Shown: positions 1 to 8,660, counted from the stretch's first letter. The stretch: DNA of 64,000 nucleotides from Enterobacter mori LMG 25706 (GCF_000211415.1 NZ_GL890780.1:49765-113764); one strand, 5' to 3'. Notes: generated by a model from the letters alone, not told the origin. A program made the numbers and translations.

Positions 1-57
1 AACCGGACCATCGATAAACTCGGGCGAGGTTTACGGTAAATATATTTACTGAACCAC

Positions 58-84
58 GATCAATTTTGTCGATCGGTTCGATCG
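58..84. repeat. GATC-rich motif, copy 1
   Basis: GATCAATTTT is followed closely by CGATCGGTT and a second GATCG. The same arrangement recurs at 6571-6605. The element lies about 135 bases upstream of the first exported-protein gene and may be a promoter or regulator-binding element of the island. I see no other feature in positions 1-218. Confidence 0.4.
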
Positions 85-218
85 AATTTCATCGTTATCC
101 CCTTCTTTTTTGCAGCTATAAAATCCCAACGGGATGCTTATGACTGTCTGTCTTCTACTAAAAATCATGCAGATACCCATTCCGGGTAGCGTTTTACGAA
201 AACCAGAGGTGCACAAAA

Positions 219-683
219 ATGAACAGAAAAATGATTCACCCTTTACTACTGACCTGTGCGCTGGTACCGGCAGTGGCAATGGCCTTCGGTAATCAAACCA
301 CCTGGACCCGGGGCTGGGGCCAGGGAATATCAGAGTTTGTTATCAATGGGGAAAGTCAATCGCAACTGTCTCTGACCTGTGAGGATTACGGCTCGCAACC
401 GGCCACGATCATATTCACTGACGCCAGCGGGCATCAGGTCAGTATGGATGAAGATAAAAGCCTTCAGGTCAGTATCGACGGTGGAGCCCCCATCGACATC
501 AGCGAATCTGGCAGTCGAGTGGGCGGTAATAACCTGGCGCTGGCCTGGGCTCAGCTACGTAATGGCAAACAGGTCTCAGTAACCGGAGACGGTGTTAAGG
601 ATGCCACATTCACGCTGGCTGGGGCAGCAAAGGTATTGCCGGTATTCGGGACCCACGGCTGCGTGGGTAAAGATGCACTCTAG
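219..683 (+). CDS. Small exported protein of unknown function
   Basis: The product has 154 residues. It opens with a typical Sec signal peptide: basic MNRK, a hydrophobic stretch and an Ala-x-Ala site at about residue 22. The mature part is polar, rich in Gly, Ser and Thr, and carries two cysteines (in LTCED and HGCVG) that could form a disulphide in the periplasm. The spacing of hydrophobic residues suggests an all-beta fold. I do not recognise the family. It is followed after 54 bases by a second small exported protein on the same strand, so the two are probably co-transcribed. Confidence 0.7.
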   Translation: MNRKMIHPLLLTCALVPAVAMAFGNQTTWTRGWGQGISEFVINGESQSQLSLTCEDYGSQPATIIFTDASGHQVSMDEDKSLQVSIDGGAPIDISESGSRVGGNNLALAWAQLRNGKQVSVTGDGVKDATFTLAGAAKVLPVFGTHGCVGKDAL

Positions 684-737
684 CCTGCATCTGAGTTTGA
701 CGCCTGTTGATTACGTTATTTTAAAAAGGAACAGATT

Positions 738-1097
738 ATGAAATTTAAACATATGCTGGTACCCGCACTGCTTGCACTCTCAGCTCATACGCTGGCAGAG
801 CCAGCGCCGACCATCAAAGTGGAGACCAGTAATCAGGTTCATCCTGCCGGAACACGCTATGTCACGGTCGTGGTCACCTCGCTGGATGATAGTATCAAAG
901 TTGAAAAGATAGATGTGAACCGGGGTAACTGTCGTATTGATAACCAGAAGTACCTATATTCCAGCAATAAGGAAACTATTCTGCCCGCCTCCTTGCGCTA
1001 CGGGGAGTCCGTCAAAGTAAATTTTTATAATAACTGCGTTGCTTCAGAAGTCGTCGTCACCACTGACAAGGGGGGATGGCGTTACACCTACCACTGA
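738..1097 (+). CDS. Small exported protein of unknown function
   Basis: The product has 119 residues with a clear signal peptide (MKFKHMLVP, hydrophobic core, cleavage near LAEP). The mature part alternates hydrophobic and polar residues as in a beta sandwich and has two cysteines (NRGNC and NNC), probably a disulphide. An AAAAGGAA ribosome site precedes the ATG. It sits directly behind the previous exported protein and the pair probably acts together in the periplasm. The family is not recognised. Confidence 0.7.
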   Translation: MKFKHMLVPALLALSAHTLAEPAPTIKVETSNQVHPAGTRYVTVVVTSLDDSIKVEKIDVNRGNCRIDNQKYLYSSNKETILPASLRYGESVKVNFYNNCVASEVVVTTDKGGWRYTYH

Positions 1098-1177
1098 GCC
1101 ACTTTCCTGTATCAGCTTCCTCAAATAAATCTTCACTCCACCAGAGGGCTGCCGCCAGGCAGTCCGGAGCAAACCCT

Positions 1178-1390
1178 ATGACCTTTCTGAAAATGCTGGT
1201 GACGGCCCTGAGCCAGGCACTGACCTGGTGCGGCGGGCATCAGGCCCGGCAGTTTATTGAAATTCGCCTGCGTCAGGCAGGCTACGATGACAGCAGTATT
1301 GATACAGCCCGGGAAGCGGTCACGTTGCTGGTCACTGCACTTATCACCGCCCTGATGGCGCAGATACTGAAGATTCTGGATACGCTGTAG
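1178..1390 (+). CDS. Small hypothetical island protein
   Basis: From the ATG at 1178 the product has 70 residues. A longer reading from 1076 would overlap the preceding gene, whereas GGAG stands a suitable distance upstream of 1178. The protein has an amphipathic N-terminal half and a hydrophobic C-terminal helix rich in Leu, Thr and Ala that could enter the membrane. It ends 40 bases before a strong terminator. The family is not recognised. Confidence 0.5.
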   Translation: MTFLKMLVTALSQALTWCGGHQARQFIEIRLRQAGYDDSSIDTAREAVTLLVTALITALMAQILKILDTL

Positions 1391-1430
1391 TCCTGCCCGC
1401 CATATCCCTCCCACAGTGAACAACATATCT

Positions 1431-1467
1431 GCCCCTGCCTCCTCACGGAGCAGGGGCTTTTGCTTTT
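1431..1467 (+). terminator. Rho-independent terminator
   Basis: An 8-bp stem GCCCCTGC/GCAGGGGC with an 11-base loop is followed by TTTTGCTTTT. It closes the transcription unit of the three small proteins. Confidence 0.85.
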
Positions 1468-1500
1468 ATGCCTTCAGATTAATCAGATGAGGAATCAACT

Positions 1501-2322
1501 ATGCGATTAGCCAGCCGTTTTGGTCGGGTGAACCAGATTCGCCGTGACCGTCCCTTAACCCACGAAGAACTGATGCAGCATGTCCCCAGCGTCTTCGGGG
1601 AAGACAAGCACGACTCCAGAAGCGAAAAGTACACCTACATACCCACCATTAGCCTGCTGGATAACCTTAAACGTGAAGGGTTCCAGCCATTCTTTGCCTG
1701 TCAGTCACGAGTGCGCGACCAGAGCCGACGGGAACATACAAAGCATATGCTGCGCCTGCGTCGTGCCGGTCAGATAAACGGTCAGCAGGTACCGGAAATC
1801 ATCATTCTGAATTCGCACGATGGCGCATCAAGTTTTCAGTTACTGCCGGGAATATTCCGAAGCGTCTGCACCAATTCGCTCGTTTGCGGACAGTCGTTTG
1901 GCGAGATCCGCGTGCCACACAGGGGCGACGTTGTCGGGAAGGTGATTGAGGGGGCCTATGAGGTTCTCAGCGTCTTTGACCGGGTGGAAGAGAAACGTGA
2001 CGCCATGCAGTCCCTGCAACTCCCGTCACCCGCACAACATGCACTGGCTACAGCGGCGCTGACATACCGTTTTGGGGAAGAGTACCAGCCAGTAACCGAA
2101 GCGCAAATTCTTGCACCCCGCCGCTGGCAGGACGAGAGCGATGACCTGTGGACCACTTACCAGCGCATTCAGGAAAACCTGCTGAAAGGCGGGCTAAGTG
2201 GCCGTACCGCGCAGGGTAAACGTACCCACACCCGCGCAGTAAACGGGATTGATGGAGACGTTAAGTTAAACCGTGCGCTCTGGGTGATGGCGGAGAACAT
2301 GCTGAACCTGTTGGACAGGTAA
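1501..2322 (+). CDS. yfjQ: DUF932-family island protein, YfjQ/YafZ-like
   Basis: The 273-residue product matches the length and character of YfjQ (CP4-57) and YafZ (CP4-6), including the N-terminal MRLASRFGRVNQIRRDRPL segment. Proteins of this family are common in integrative elements and carry a phage/plasmid-like protein domain; their biochemical role is not established. It begins a run of + strand genes that continues to 4644 in the order usual for CP4-type islands. A weak A/G-rich ribosome site (GAGGAATCAACT) precedes the ATG. Confidence 0.85.
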   Translation: MRLASRFGRVNQIRRDRPLTHEELMQHVPSVFGEDKHDSRSEKYTYIPTISLLDNLKREGFQPFFACQSRVRDQSRREHTKHMLRLRRAGQINGQQVPEIIILNSHDGASSFQLLPGIFRSVCTNSLVCGQSFGEIRVPHRGDVVGKVIEGAYEVLSVFDRVEEKRDAMQSLQLPSPAQHALATAALTYRFGEEYQPVTEAQILAPRRWQDESDDLWTTYQRIQENLLKGGLSGRTAQGKRTHTRAVNGIDGDVKLNRALWVMAENMLNLLDR

Positions 2323-2400
2323 TCACCCGCGCCCCGCCACCGAAATCAATCCCCGGCCCGACACTTCCATTCAACATCTCCATGCATAAGGAAAATTAAC

Positions 2401-2880
2401 ATGACCGACATTATTAATATTAACGATAACCATCAGCGACCTCTGCAGGCTGGCGATAACGTTTCTGCACCTGCTCTGGCAGCCACGTCCGTACCGGACG
2501 AACAGCGTGTGGAATTCTGGCCGCAGCACTTTGGCAACATCCCGCAGTGGATAACCCTTGAACCGCAGGTCTTTGCGTGGATAGACCGGTTCTGCGCTGA
2601 CTACAGCGGCGGTATCTGGAATTTTTATACTCTCAGCAACGGCGGGGCCTTCATGGCTCCGGAAACGGACAACGATGCCTTCTGGTCGCTGTTCAACACC
2701 ATGAATGGCAACGCCGCAGACATGAGCGCCGAAGCTGCAGGGATTGCGGTCTGTCTTATCGCTTACAGTCATCATGCATGCCGCACAGAATGCGATGCCA
2801 TGACGGAGCATTACTGGCGCCTGCGTGACTATGCGCTGCATCACCCGGAATGCAGCGCCATCATGCGCATTATCGACTGA
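2401..2880 (+). CDS. Antirestriction protein, ArdB/KlcA family (YfjX-like)
   Basis: The product has 159 residues. The core (FWPQHFG, GGIWNFYTLSNGGAFMAP, and a C-terminal MTEHYWRLRDYALHHPE segment) is that of the ArdB/KlcA antirestriction family, whose members block type I restriction enzymes and so protect incoming DNA. YfjX and YafX are the versions in E. coli CP4 islands. An AAGGAAAAT ribosome site precedes the ATG. It lies between the YfjQ-like and RadC-like genes, as in CP4-57. Confidence 0.85.
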   Translation: MTDIININDNHQRPLQAGDNVSAPALAATSVPDEQRVEFWPQHFGNIPQWITLEPQVFAWIDRFCADYSGGIWNFYTLSNGGAFMAPETDNDAFWSLFNTMNGNAADMSAEAAGIAVCLIAYSHHACRTECDAMTEHYWRLRDYALHHPECSAIMRIID

Positions 2881-2890
2881 GCGTTCCGCC

Positions 2891-3124
2891 ATGCCCTATG
2901 AACTGTCTCACCTTAATGACCTGTGGGATGCGCTGGGGAAAACAACGGTCGGGGATGAGGACGGTGACCTTGTGACCGACGAACCCTTCCTGCATTTCCC
3001 GACAGGTACCCCTCTCTTCCATATCTGGTCATGGTTTGAATCCCTGCACGACGGGTTCGTCGTTGCCGTGAAACTGTACAACACATCTGCGCCCGACGCG
3101 TCAACCGACAGGAAAAGCAAATGA
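2891..3124 (+). CDS. Hypothetical protein between the antirestriction and RadC-like genes
   Basis: From the ATG at 2891 the product has 77 residues and is acidic, with an aromatic segment [15 protein letters not shown]. It begins 10 bases after the antirestriction stop and overlaps the RadC-like start by four bases (ATGA), so it is probably translated as part of the same unit. A start at 2825 would run far into the preceding gene and is less likely. The family is not recognised. Confidence 0.6.
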   Translation: MPYELSHLNDLWDALGKTTVGDEDGDLVTDEPFLHFPTGTPLFHIWSWFESLHDGFVVAVKLYNTSAPDASTDRKSK

Positions 3125-3603
3125 ATACCACCACGTGTCTCCCCGACAGCGGGGAAATATCTCCCACCGCACAGCGCACCATCAGACGCGCACTGACCCT
3201 GCTGGAACGCCAGTTACGCGAACCCGGCGAGGCATTCACCTCCTGCCAGGCGGTCCGTGACTGGCTCCGTCTGCAACTCATCACGCTGGAGCGTGAAGTC
3301 TTCATGGCGCTCTTCCTTGATAACCAGCATCGTCTTATTGCTCATGAAACGCTCTTCACCGGCACCATCAACCATACGCAGGTACATCCCCGTGAAGTGA
3401 TAAAGGCAGCACTGAAACACAATGCGGCTGCCATCGTACTTTCACACAATCATCCTTCAGGTTATGCGGAACCCGGCCATGCCGACCGACTGCTCACTGA
3501 CCATCTGAAACAGGCACTTAAACTCGTGGATATCTGCCTGCTGGACCACCTGGTCGTGGGAGGCATGAACATCGTCTCGTTTGCCGAGCGTGGCTGGCTT
3601 TAG
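3121..3603 (+). CDS. RadC-family JAB-domain protein (YfjY/YkfG-like)
   Basis: The 160-residue protein has the JAMM/MPN+ metal signature of the family: His109-Asn-His111-Pro-Ser-Gly and Asp122. It corresponds to the short CP4 versions (YfjY, YkfG, YeeS) rather than to chromosomal RadC, which has an extra N-terminal helix-hairpin-helix region. A role in DNA repair was once proposed for RadC but is not proven. Its start overlaps the upstream stop and a DUF987 gene follows at once. Confidence 0.9.
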   Translation: MNTTTCLPDSGEISPTAQRTIRRALTLLERQLREPGEAFTSCQAVRDWLRLQLITLEREVFMALFLDNQHRLIAHETLFTGTINHTQVHPREVIKAALKHNAAAIVLSHNHPSGYAEPGHADRLLTDHLKQALKLVDICLLDHLVVGGMNIVSFAERGWL

Positions 3604-3616
3604 GGAGAGAATTACG

Positions 3617-3838
3617 ATGAAAATCATCAGCAAACGTCAGGCAATGGCGATATACCGCCAGCATTCTGAGTCCCGGCTGTTTCGTTTCTGTACCGGGAAA
3701 TATAAGTGGTCCGGCAGTATCTGCCATTACCACGGCAGGGAAGTGCAGGATATCTGGGGTGTGCTGGCCGTGTTTGCTGAACGCCGACAGGACCGCAATG
3801 GTCCGTATGTGATCCTGCGCAGCGTCGTCCTGAACTGA
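3617..3838 (+). CDS. DUF987-family protein (YeeT/YkfH/YpjJ-like)
   Basis: The 73-residue product begins MKIISKRQAM and contains GKYKWSGSICHYHGREV, typical of the DUF987 proteins placed between the RadC-like gene and the CbeA/CbtA pair in CP4 islands. The ATG at 3617 has a GGGAGAG ribosome site; a longer reading from 3581 would run into the RadC-like gene. The function is not known. Confidence 0.88.
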   Translation: MKIISKRQAMAIYRQHSESRLFRFCTGKYKWSGSICHYHGREVQDIWGVLAVFAERRQDRNGPYVILRSVVLN

Positions 3839-3860
3839 CTTACCGTTAAGGAGTACTTAC

Positions 3861-4220
3861 ATGAAGAAAGCAACCCGTGTAATCAACCATAACCCCACGG
3901 AACCCTGGTGGGGCCTCAGACGCAACATCACGCCGTGTTTTGGTGCACGGCTGGTACAGGAGGGTAACCACCTGCATTACCTTGCTGACCGCGCCAGCAT
4001 TGCCGGGACATTTAATGACGCAGATTTACGCCATCTGGACCAGGTATTTCCGGTACTGATGAAGCAGATGGAGCTTATGCTGGCCAGCAGCGAACTCACG
4101 CCCCGCATTCAGCGCTGCATCACGCTCCACGTAAAAGGGCTGATATGTGAGGCCGATACACTCGGCTCCTGCGGTTATTTGTACATCGTAATTTATCCGG
4201 CGTCTGTAACAACCGAATAA
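3861..4220 (+). CDS. cbeA: CbeA/YeeU-family antitoxin (YfjZ-like)
   Basis: The 119-residue product contains [33 protein letters not shown] and the C-terminal [14 protein letters not shown] block, all hallmarks of YeeU/YfjZ/YafW. In the type IV system these proteins counter the toxin by stabilising MreB and FtsZ filaments instead of binding the toxin. A TAAGGAG ribosome site precedes the ATG by eight bases. The toxin gene follows after 49 bases. It is about 14 residues longer at the N terminus than the E. coli proteins. Confidence 0.92.
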   Translation: MKKATRVINHNPTEPWWGLRRNITPCFGARLVQEGNHLHYLADRASIAGTFNDADLRHLDQVFPVLMKQMELMLASSELTPRIQRCITLHVKGLICEADTLGSCGYLYIVIYPASVTTE

Positions 4221-4269
4221 ACCCCGGACGCTTTTCCTTAGTCAAACTAGCCAACAAAGAGCGCAAACC

Positions 4270-4644
4270 ATGCAAATACATTCCCTGTTCCTTCAAAGGG
4301 CGGCGTCGTCACGTCTGTCGTCAGTCGAAATCTGGCAAAAATTACTGGAGTATCTGCTGGAGCAACACTACGGCCTTACCCTCAACGACACACCGTTTGG
4401 CAACGACAGTGTGATCCAGAAACACATTGATGCGGGAATCTCACTGTATGACGCTGTGAATTTTATCGTGGAAAAGTACGACCTGGTGCGTACTGACCGT
4501 CACGGCTTCAGCGTGAAAGAGCAGTCTCCTTTTATCGGCAGCCTTGATATTCTCCGAGCCCGGAAGGCTACCGGGCTGATGACCCGCAAGGGATATAAAA
4601 CCGTTACTGACATCACAGGTGGCAGATTCAGCGGAGGGAAATAA
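4270..4644 (+). CDS. cbtA: CbtA/YeeV-family toxin (YpjF-like)
   Basis: The 124-residue product shows the family core: [54 protein letters not shown] and [13 protein letters not shown]. CbtA toxins bind FtsZ and MreB and block cytoskeleton polymerisation, giving lemon-shaped cells. It lies directly downstream of its antitoxin, the usual order. Its stop codon overlaps the start of a truncated DUF5983-like gene. No key motif seems to be missing, so it is probably functional. Confidence 0.93.
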   Translation: MQIHSLFLQRAASSRLSSVEIWQKLLEYLLEQHYGLTLNDTPFGNDSVIQKHIDAGISLYDAVNFIVEKYDLVRTDRHGFSVKEQSPFIGSLDILRARKATGLMTRKGYKTVTDITGGRFSGGK

Positions 4645-4778
4645 TGACGTTAGCCCTCATCGTTGACGACGACACCGTCAGCGATCAGCCCCTCAGGTGC
4701 CAGTACAAAGACTGGCGCTTTTATCAGATCTCCATTAGTTCAAACAGATGTTCGCTCAGACAGCTGGTATGGCGGTAA
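4644..4778 (+). pseudogene. Truncated DUF5983-like gene behind cbtA
   Basis: An ATG overlapping the cbtA stop (TAATG) opens a 44-codon frame. Its first 17 residues ([17 protein letters not shown]) resemble the start of the DUF5983 proteins that usually follow cbtA in these islands. After that the resemblance ends and the frame runs into sequence overlapping the 3' end of a minus-strand gene. I read it as a remnant that marks the break between CP4 core and cargo. The family match is from memory of the N terminus only. Confidence 0.4.
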
Positions 4779-5179
4779 CACCTTATCGGAGATATCTGTC
4801 TGCAGTAGAAGAGGGTGCGGCAGGACGCCACCAGAACATCAGGGGCCGTATCGTCTGCCAGGAGAGAGCTTAATTCCGGGGCGTTCAGTAAAATGAAACA
4901 TTTCTCTGGGAGCATACCACCGGCATTCCCTTTCGGAAAACAACCGCCCAGATACAGTAACACGGTCAGCAGCCGGAACTGTCGCGTGAGTACCGCTTCG
5001 GTATCCCGGTAATGTACGGCTATCCACAGGCATTCCCGCAGCATAAATCGCCGGGTCCGTCGGGTGAGGTCACCGCCTTTGTCATACCAGCGTTCGACGA
5101 TATCCCTGGCAGAGCGAACTGAGCCATCACCCTTTGTCGCAGTTTGCCACGACCGTGCCAGAAGCGTTGAGATATCCAT
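4724..5179 (-). CDS. Hypothetical protein in an operon with the glycosyltransferase
   Basis: The 151-residue product is basic at the N terminus, with a hydrophobic middle segment (FRLLTVLLYLGG) and six cysteines. Its start lies three bases after the stop of the upstream glycosyltransferase gene, so the two are probably co-transcribed and coupled. The end overlaps the truncated gene behind cbtA on the other strand, which suggests the 3' end could have been altered by the junction. The family is not recognised; an accessory role to the glycosyltransferase is only inference. Confidence 0.5.
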   Translation of the reverse strand: MDISTLLARSWQTATKGDGSVRSARDIVERWYDKGGDLTRRTRRFMLRECLWIAVHYRDTEAVLTRQFRLLTVLLYLGGCFPKGNAGGMLPEKCFILLNAPELSSLLADDTAPDVLVASCRTLFYCRQISPIRCYRHTSCLSEHLFELMEI

Positions 5180-5182
5180 GGA

Positions 5183-6172
5183 TTAACGCCGCAACTGCGA
5201 AACGGCTGCGGGAGTATTGCGGACACCAGGCAGATAAATATTGCGAACCAGCTTCAGGAGGAAAAAGACATCGCTCAGGTTGCTCACGCCTGGTACCAGA
5301 TGGCGAAAGGCTATCCGCACACGAAAACGCGCCCGGACCGCCTGCCGGTCATTCACCCTGCGCCGGTACAGGCCCAGAAAATGACGGCTTTCCACCAGCG
5401 CATGCCTGACCAGCGCTCGTCTGACAGATCGGTACTGCGTCTGTGTACTGAGTGCCAGAATATCTGCAATCACGTCGCAATAGCTGAACGCGCGGATATC
5501 GTAATAATCCGGGCGGTGGGTAATTGACGCCGGGTTATTAACCCACAGGTAATCCTGTCTGTCAGAGAAATAAAATCGGCCATCTGCGGCGGCAAGCTGT
5601 ATCGTCCAGAGAATGTCCTTGTGGCTTTTCCCTTCCTGGAATCGCAGGTCATGCTCGCGAATATACGCTGAACGGATTATCTGCAGCCACAGATAATGCG
5701 GCCATTCCCTCTGACTGACGCAATGGCGTATCCACTGCTGACCCGTCAGCGTCTGACCGTAAGGCTGTCTGCGGTGAACGGTATGCCGCAGATGTCCGGC
5801 GCTGTCTGTATGCCGGGCATTGAAAAGGACGACATCGGCCTGTGCTTCGCGGGCTGTGTGCAGCCGCTCCTGCAGAAAATCTGCCGCAACCCGGTCATCC
5901 GCATCCAGGAACACCCCCCATTCACCACGGTGAATCGCCAGTGCAGCATTACGGGCAGCATACACGCCCTGATTTTCCTGACGAATGAGAATAAGCCGTT
6001 CATCTGTAATGGCGCTGAGTAGCGTCCATGTTTCGTCGGTTGAACCGTCATCCACAACAATGATTTCAGTACTGAGCGTTGTTTCGCCAAGCAGTGTATG
6101 GACCAGAGCCCCGATGCTGTCAACTGCATTGAAGGCAGGAATGATGACGCTGATATCGATGTTGGTTTTCAT
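5183..6172 (-). CDS. Family 2 glycosyltransferase
   Basis: The 329-residue protein starts with the GT-A nucleotide-binding fold: ISVIIPAFNA, EIIVVDDGSTDET at about residues 35-47, ARNAAL, and the metal-binding FLDADDRV at about 88-95. These are the standard motifs of GT2 enzymes that transfer a sugar from a nucleotide donor to a glycan or lipid-linked acceptor. The C-terminal third is basic and has no clear transmembrane segments, so it is likely peripheral to the inner membrane. The acceptor is unknown. The nearby LpxP-like gene and the glucan synthase make a cell-surface role plausible. Confidence 0.85.
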   Translation of the reverse strand: MKTNIDISVIIPAFNAVDSIGALVHTLLGETTLSTEIIVVDDGSTDETWTLLSAITDERLILIRQENQGVYAARNAALAIHRGEWGVFLDADDRVAADFLQERLHTAREAQADVVLFNARHTDSAGHLRHTVHRRQPYGQTLTGQQWIRHCVSQREWPHYLWLQIIRSAYIREHDLRFQEGKSHKDILWTIQLAAADGRFYFSDRQDYLWVNNPASITHRPDYYDIRAFSYCDVIADILALSTQTQYRSVRRALVRHALVESRHFLGLYRRRVNDRQAVRARFRVRIAFRHLVPGVSNLSDVFFLLKLVRNIYLPGVRNTPAAVSQLRR

Positions 6173-6254
6173 TGATCAAAGGGAATGTAAACAGAGGGAA
6201 GCTTCAGAGTTGTTACCCCATCAGAGGCAATAACCTTCCGGGTAAGAAACATTG

Positions 6255-6419
6255 TCAGGAAGAGCGTCCCGGTGATTTTCGTGCTGGTGTGGACACCACT
6301 CGTTTTTCTCTGATTTCCTGGTTAACCACCATCAGACAGCCATCGCAAAATTCTTTATCAAGCCCGAATATCCGGTCCAGAATGCTTCTTTTCTTGTTAC
6401 ATCTGGCACATCTTTTCAT
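6255..6419 (-). CDS. Zinc-ribbon miniprotein (54 residues)
   Basis: An ATG with an AGGTGATGGA ribosome site opens a 55-codon frame. Two pairs of cysteines, Cys4-x2-Cys7 and Cys25-x2-Cys28, form a complete zinc-ribbon set, and the tail is basic (RKSPGRSS). It could bind nucleic acid or act as an adaptor; this is inference. It stands alone upstream of the glycosyltransferase on the same strand. Two other CxxC miniproteins occur in this island (8409-8585 and 17,730-17,900). Confidence 0.55.
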   Translation of the reverse strand: MKRCARCNKKRSILDRIFGLDKEFCDGCLMVVNQEIREKRVVSTPARKSPGRSS

Positions 6420-6945
6420 TCCATCACCTGCTGTCGCATTCCCATGCCGTGCCCGCAGGACAAAAGAAGGGCGCCCACCAGAAGACAGGAAATAAATTAA
6501 TAAACAATACGTTAAATGAATTGTTGGGAATTTAGCACAGGCACTAGCGTGCCGGATAATTCATTTTGCAGATCAATTTTATAAAATCGATCGGTTTAAT
6601 CGATCATCTTTTTCACTCTGCTTTACACGCCATCCGTGTGCCTGCATACCCTATCGGAGCGTTCGGTTTGTCGAGCTGTAAAGGATGCTATGCCTGCTGG
6701 ATAGTCAAACCATTCCCGATAACTGACATCATGTGGAAGAGAAAATATACAAAAATTATTATCGCTTTGAATGGCAGCTATAAGCGAGAAGCGGACCTTC
6801 AAATCCGAGCAGGTTCAATTGATTAACCTTGGTTGTCAGTTACGCCATCGTTAACATGAAGCCGATCGAATAATCCCCTGTCCCATTTTTTACAAATACG
6901 CAGTGGCAAGAAAGATAGATTCTGGCTCATGACAAGAAGAGTTGT
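6420..6945. other. Intergenic region with a GATC-rich motif
   Basis: I find no convincing gene here. A frame at 6566-6826 (+) has no good ribosome site and an unlikely composition. The stretch holds the second GATC-rich motif (6571-6605) and is AT-rich. Confidence 0.5.
6571..6605. repeat. GATC-rich motif, copy 2
   Basis: GATCAATTTT, a short spacer, CGATCGGTT and CGATC: the same layout as at 58-84. The part ATCGATCGGTTTAATCGAT is a near-palindrome, as expected for a dimeric regulator. Confidence 0.4.
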
Positions 6946-7854
6946 TCATTTGTATAAAGAGACTTCGCCTTCAGGACGCGTTTTGAACCTGCGATGCATC
7001 CACAGGTATTGCTCAGGAGCACGGAGAATTTCACGCTCGATGATCTTGTTCATATAAGCCGCTGCGGCGATCTTGTCTTCCCCTGGATAGCCTGACAACG
7101 GATTGCTGATATACATGTGATAACCTTTTTTATCGCTACGTCGAATCATGCTAAGTGTGATCAAGTGTGCACCAGCGAGTTTTGACAGAGCATACGTTCC
7201 GTTCGTCGTGGCTGCTTTTTTTACCGAGAAAAAAGGTGCAAAAACGCTTCCTTTAGACCCATAATCCTGGTCTGGTGCAAACCAAACGGCTTCACCTGCT
7301 TTTAGCGCATGAACAAAACCTGATAAATTACGTCGATTAATCATAGCCTTATTTGAACGCATACGCCCTTTTGTCTGTACCCATTCCATTAATGGATCAT
7401 TGTGTGGGCGATACGTTGCCATCATAGGATGGCATAACCCCATTACTCTTCCACACAACTCAAGGGACATAAAATGAATCCCGACGACCATTACTCCTCT
7501 TGTCGCACCGGTCAGGTTTTCAAGCCCTTCGACATCAAACCATTTTTTGACTCTCGCATCGCTCCAGAACCAGGCCATTCCTGTTTCCATCAGTCCCAGC
7601 CCGAGAGAAACAAAGTTTTTATTGACCATCTGGCTCCGGGCAAACGGTGTCATCTCGGGAAAGCACAGTTCGATATTTCTAATCGCAATCCGTTCCCGGC
7701 GTTTCAGAAAGGGTCTGGAAATTTTTCCAAGGCCAGAGCCCACAATATGTAAAATCGGGTAAGGAAGTTGAACGAGAAGCCACAGCAGACCCAAACCAGA
7801 CCAGGTAAGCCAGTGGCGAGGATGAAGTAAATTATGAGTAAAAGTCTGTGCCAT
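6946..7854 (-). CDS. lpxP: LpxP/LpxL-type lipid A acyltransferase
   Basis: The 302-residue protein belongs to the LpxL/LpxM/LpxP family that adds the secondary acyl chain to Kdo2-lipid IVA at the inner membrane. A single N-terminal membrane segment (about residues 18-40) is followed by the catalytic HX4E dyad His127/Glu132 in GIHFMSLE, then MMATYRPHNDPLMEW and the GEAVWFAPDQDYG block. The length and the MMATYRPHN segment are closest to LpxP, the cold-induced palmitoleoyl transferase. As an island copy it would add to the chromosomal set. Cold-shock-type genes elsewhere in the island fit a low-temperature role. Confidence 0.88.
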   Translation of the reverse strand: MAQTFTHNLLHPRHWLTWSGLGLLWLLVQLPYPILHIVGSGLGKISRPFLKRRERIAIRNIELCFPEMTPFARSQMVNKNFVSLGLGLMETGMAWFWSDARVKKWFDVEGLENLTGATRGVMVVGIHFMSLELCGRVMGLCHPMMATYRPHNDPLMEWVQTKGRMRSNKAMINRRNLSGFVHALKAGEAVWFAPDQDYGSKGSVFAPFFSVKKAATTNGTYALSKLAGAHLITLSMIRRSDKKGYHMYISNPLSGYPGEDKIAAAAYMNKIIEREILRAPEQYLWMHRRFKTRPEGEVSLYK

Positions 7855-8056
7855 AAATTTCCTTAATGCTAATGAAGGTTATAACGCAAAAGGAAAACAA
7901 TGAGGCAATTCGTCTTTAGCGATACATTTTGTTTTAGATAATTTAAATTCATCTAAATTCAGGAAAAAATATTTCCCAATGACTGGTGAATAATTTAAAG
8001 AGCCAAGGGTGAATTGTAAGCCAGAAAATTTATTCTGTTATAAATCCATGGTTTTA

Positions 8057-8329
8057 TCATTGATACTCAAGGAATTGTCTTCTTGATTCATCATCATCAA
8101 GGTACTCAAAAGAAAGAAGCCGAATTTTGGTAAGTTTATAAAACCACTCACAATCGTTTCGTTGAATAATTTCGCCTGGTTTGAAACATATCCCGGATGC
8201 CACCCGAATAATCGCATATTTACCATTACTAAACCTGACCCGGTGAATACAGAAAGGTTGGCCAGGCTGTCCGTGACAGCTGTTCGACATGATATGCCCT
8301 TCAATAAAAACAGATTTTTTAGATTTCAT
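8057..8329 (-). CDS. Hypothetical 90-residue protein
   Basis: The ATG at 8329 is preferred over 8335 because GAGGG then lies seven to eight bases upstream. The product has a Gly/Pro-rich N-terminal part, a KYAIIRVASGICFKPG segment with beta-strand character and an acidic C terminus (EYLDDDESR). Four cysteines or histidines lie near the N terminus but form no obvious ribbon. The family is not recognised. Confidence 0.45.
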   Translation of the reverse strand: MKSKKSVFIEGHIMSNSCHGQPGQPFCIHRVRFSNGKYAIIRVASGICFKPGEIIQRNDCEWFYKLTKIRLLSFEYLDDDESRRQFLEYQ

Positions 8330-8408
8330 TATCATACCCTCGACAACAGCAGTACAGGAGGAATGTTGTCATTTTCCGACATCACTGACCTTAAGTGGCA
8401 GAAGCTGA

Positions 8409-8585
8409 TCAGCCGCCGATACACCAGCATTCTGAAGGTCTGAACAACAGTCCGCAGGCAGGGCACTCAAGAACCGCATCTTTTCTTAGTTTACCTGCTT
8501 TCTGATCGGCTCTGTGTGCACATACCGGGCAGGCAACATGAACCGGTCTTTCTTTAAAATACCTGAGCCCATTTGTATAAGACAT
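8409..8585 (-). CDS. Zinc-ribbon miniprotein, YnfU-like
   Basis: From the ATG at 8585 the product has 58 residues. CPVC and CPAC (about residues 19-22 and 39-42) form a zinc ribbon followed by GLLFRPSE. The layout resembles YnfU-type small zinc-ribbon proteins of enterobacteria. An upstream start at 8645 would add an unlikely hydrophobic leader. It is very similar in layout to the miniprotein at 17,730-17,900, so these may be paralogues. Confidence 0.6.
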   Translation of the reverse strand: MSYTNGLRYFKERPVHVACPVCAHRADQKAGKLRKDAVLECPACGLLFRPSECWCIGG

Positions 8586-8660
8586 AAATAATTCTCTGAG
8601 GAACACAGTAATTATTATACGCTTTAATATAAAAATAACTGGCATAAGTTATGTTAAGTT

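Noticed and set aside
6566..6826. Possible 86-residue gene in the 6.4-6.9 kb gap
   Set aside because: No ribosome site, mixed composition, and it overlaps the GATC-rich motif.
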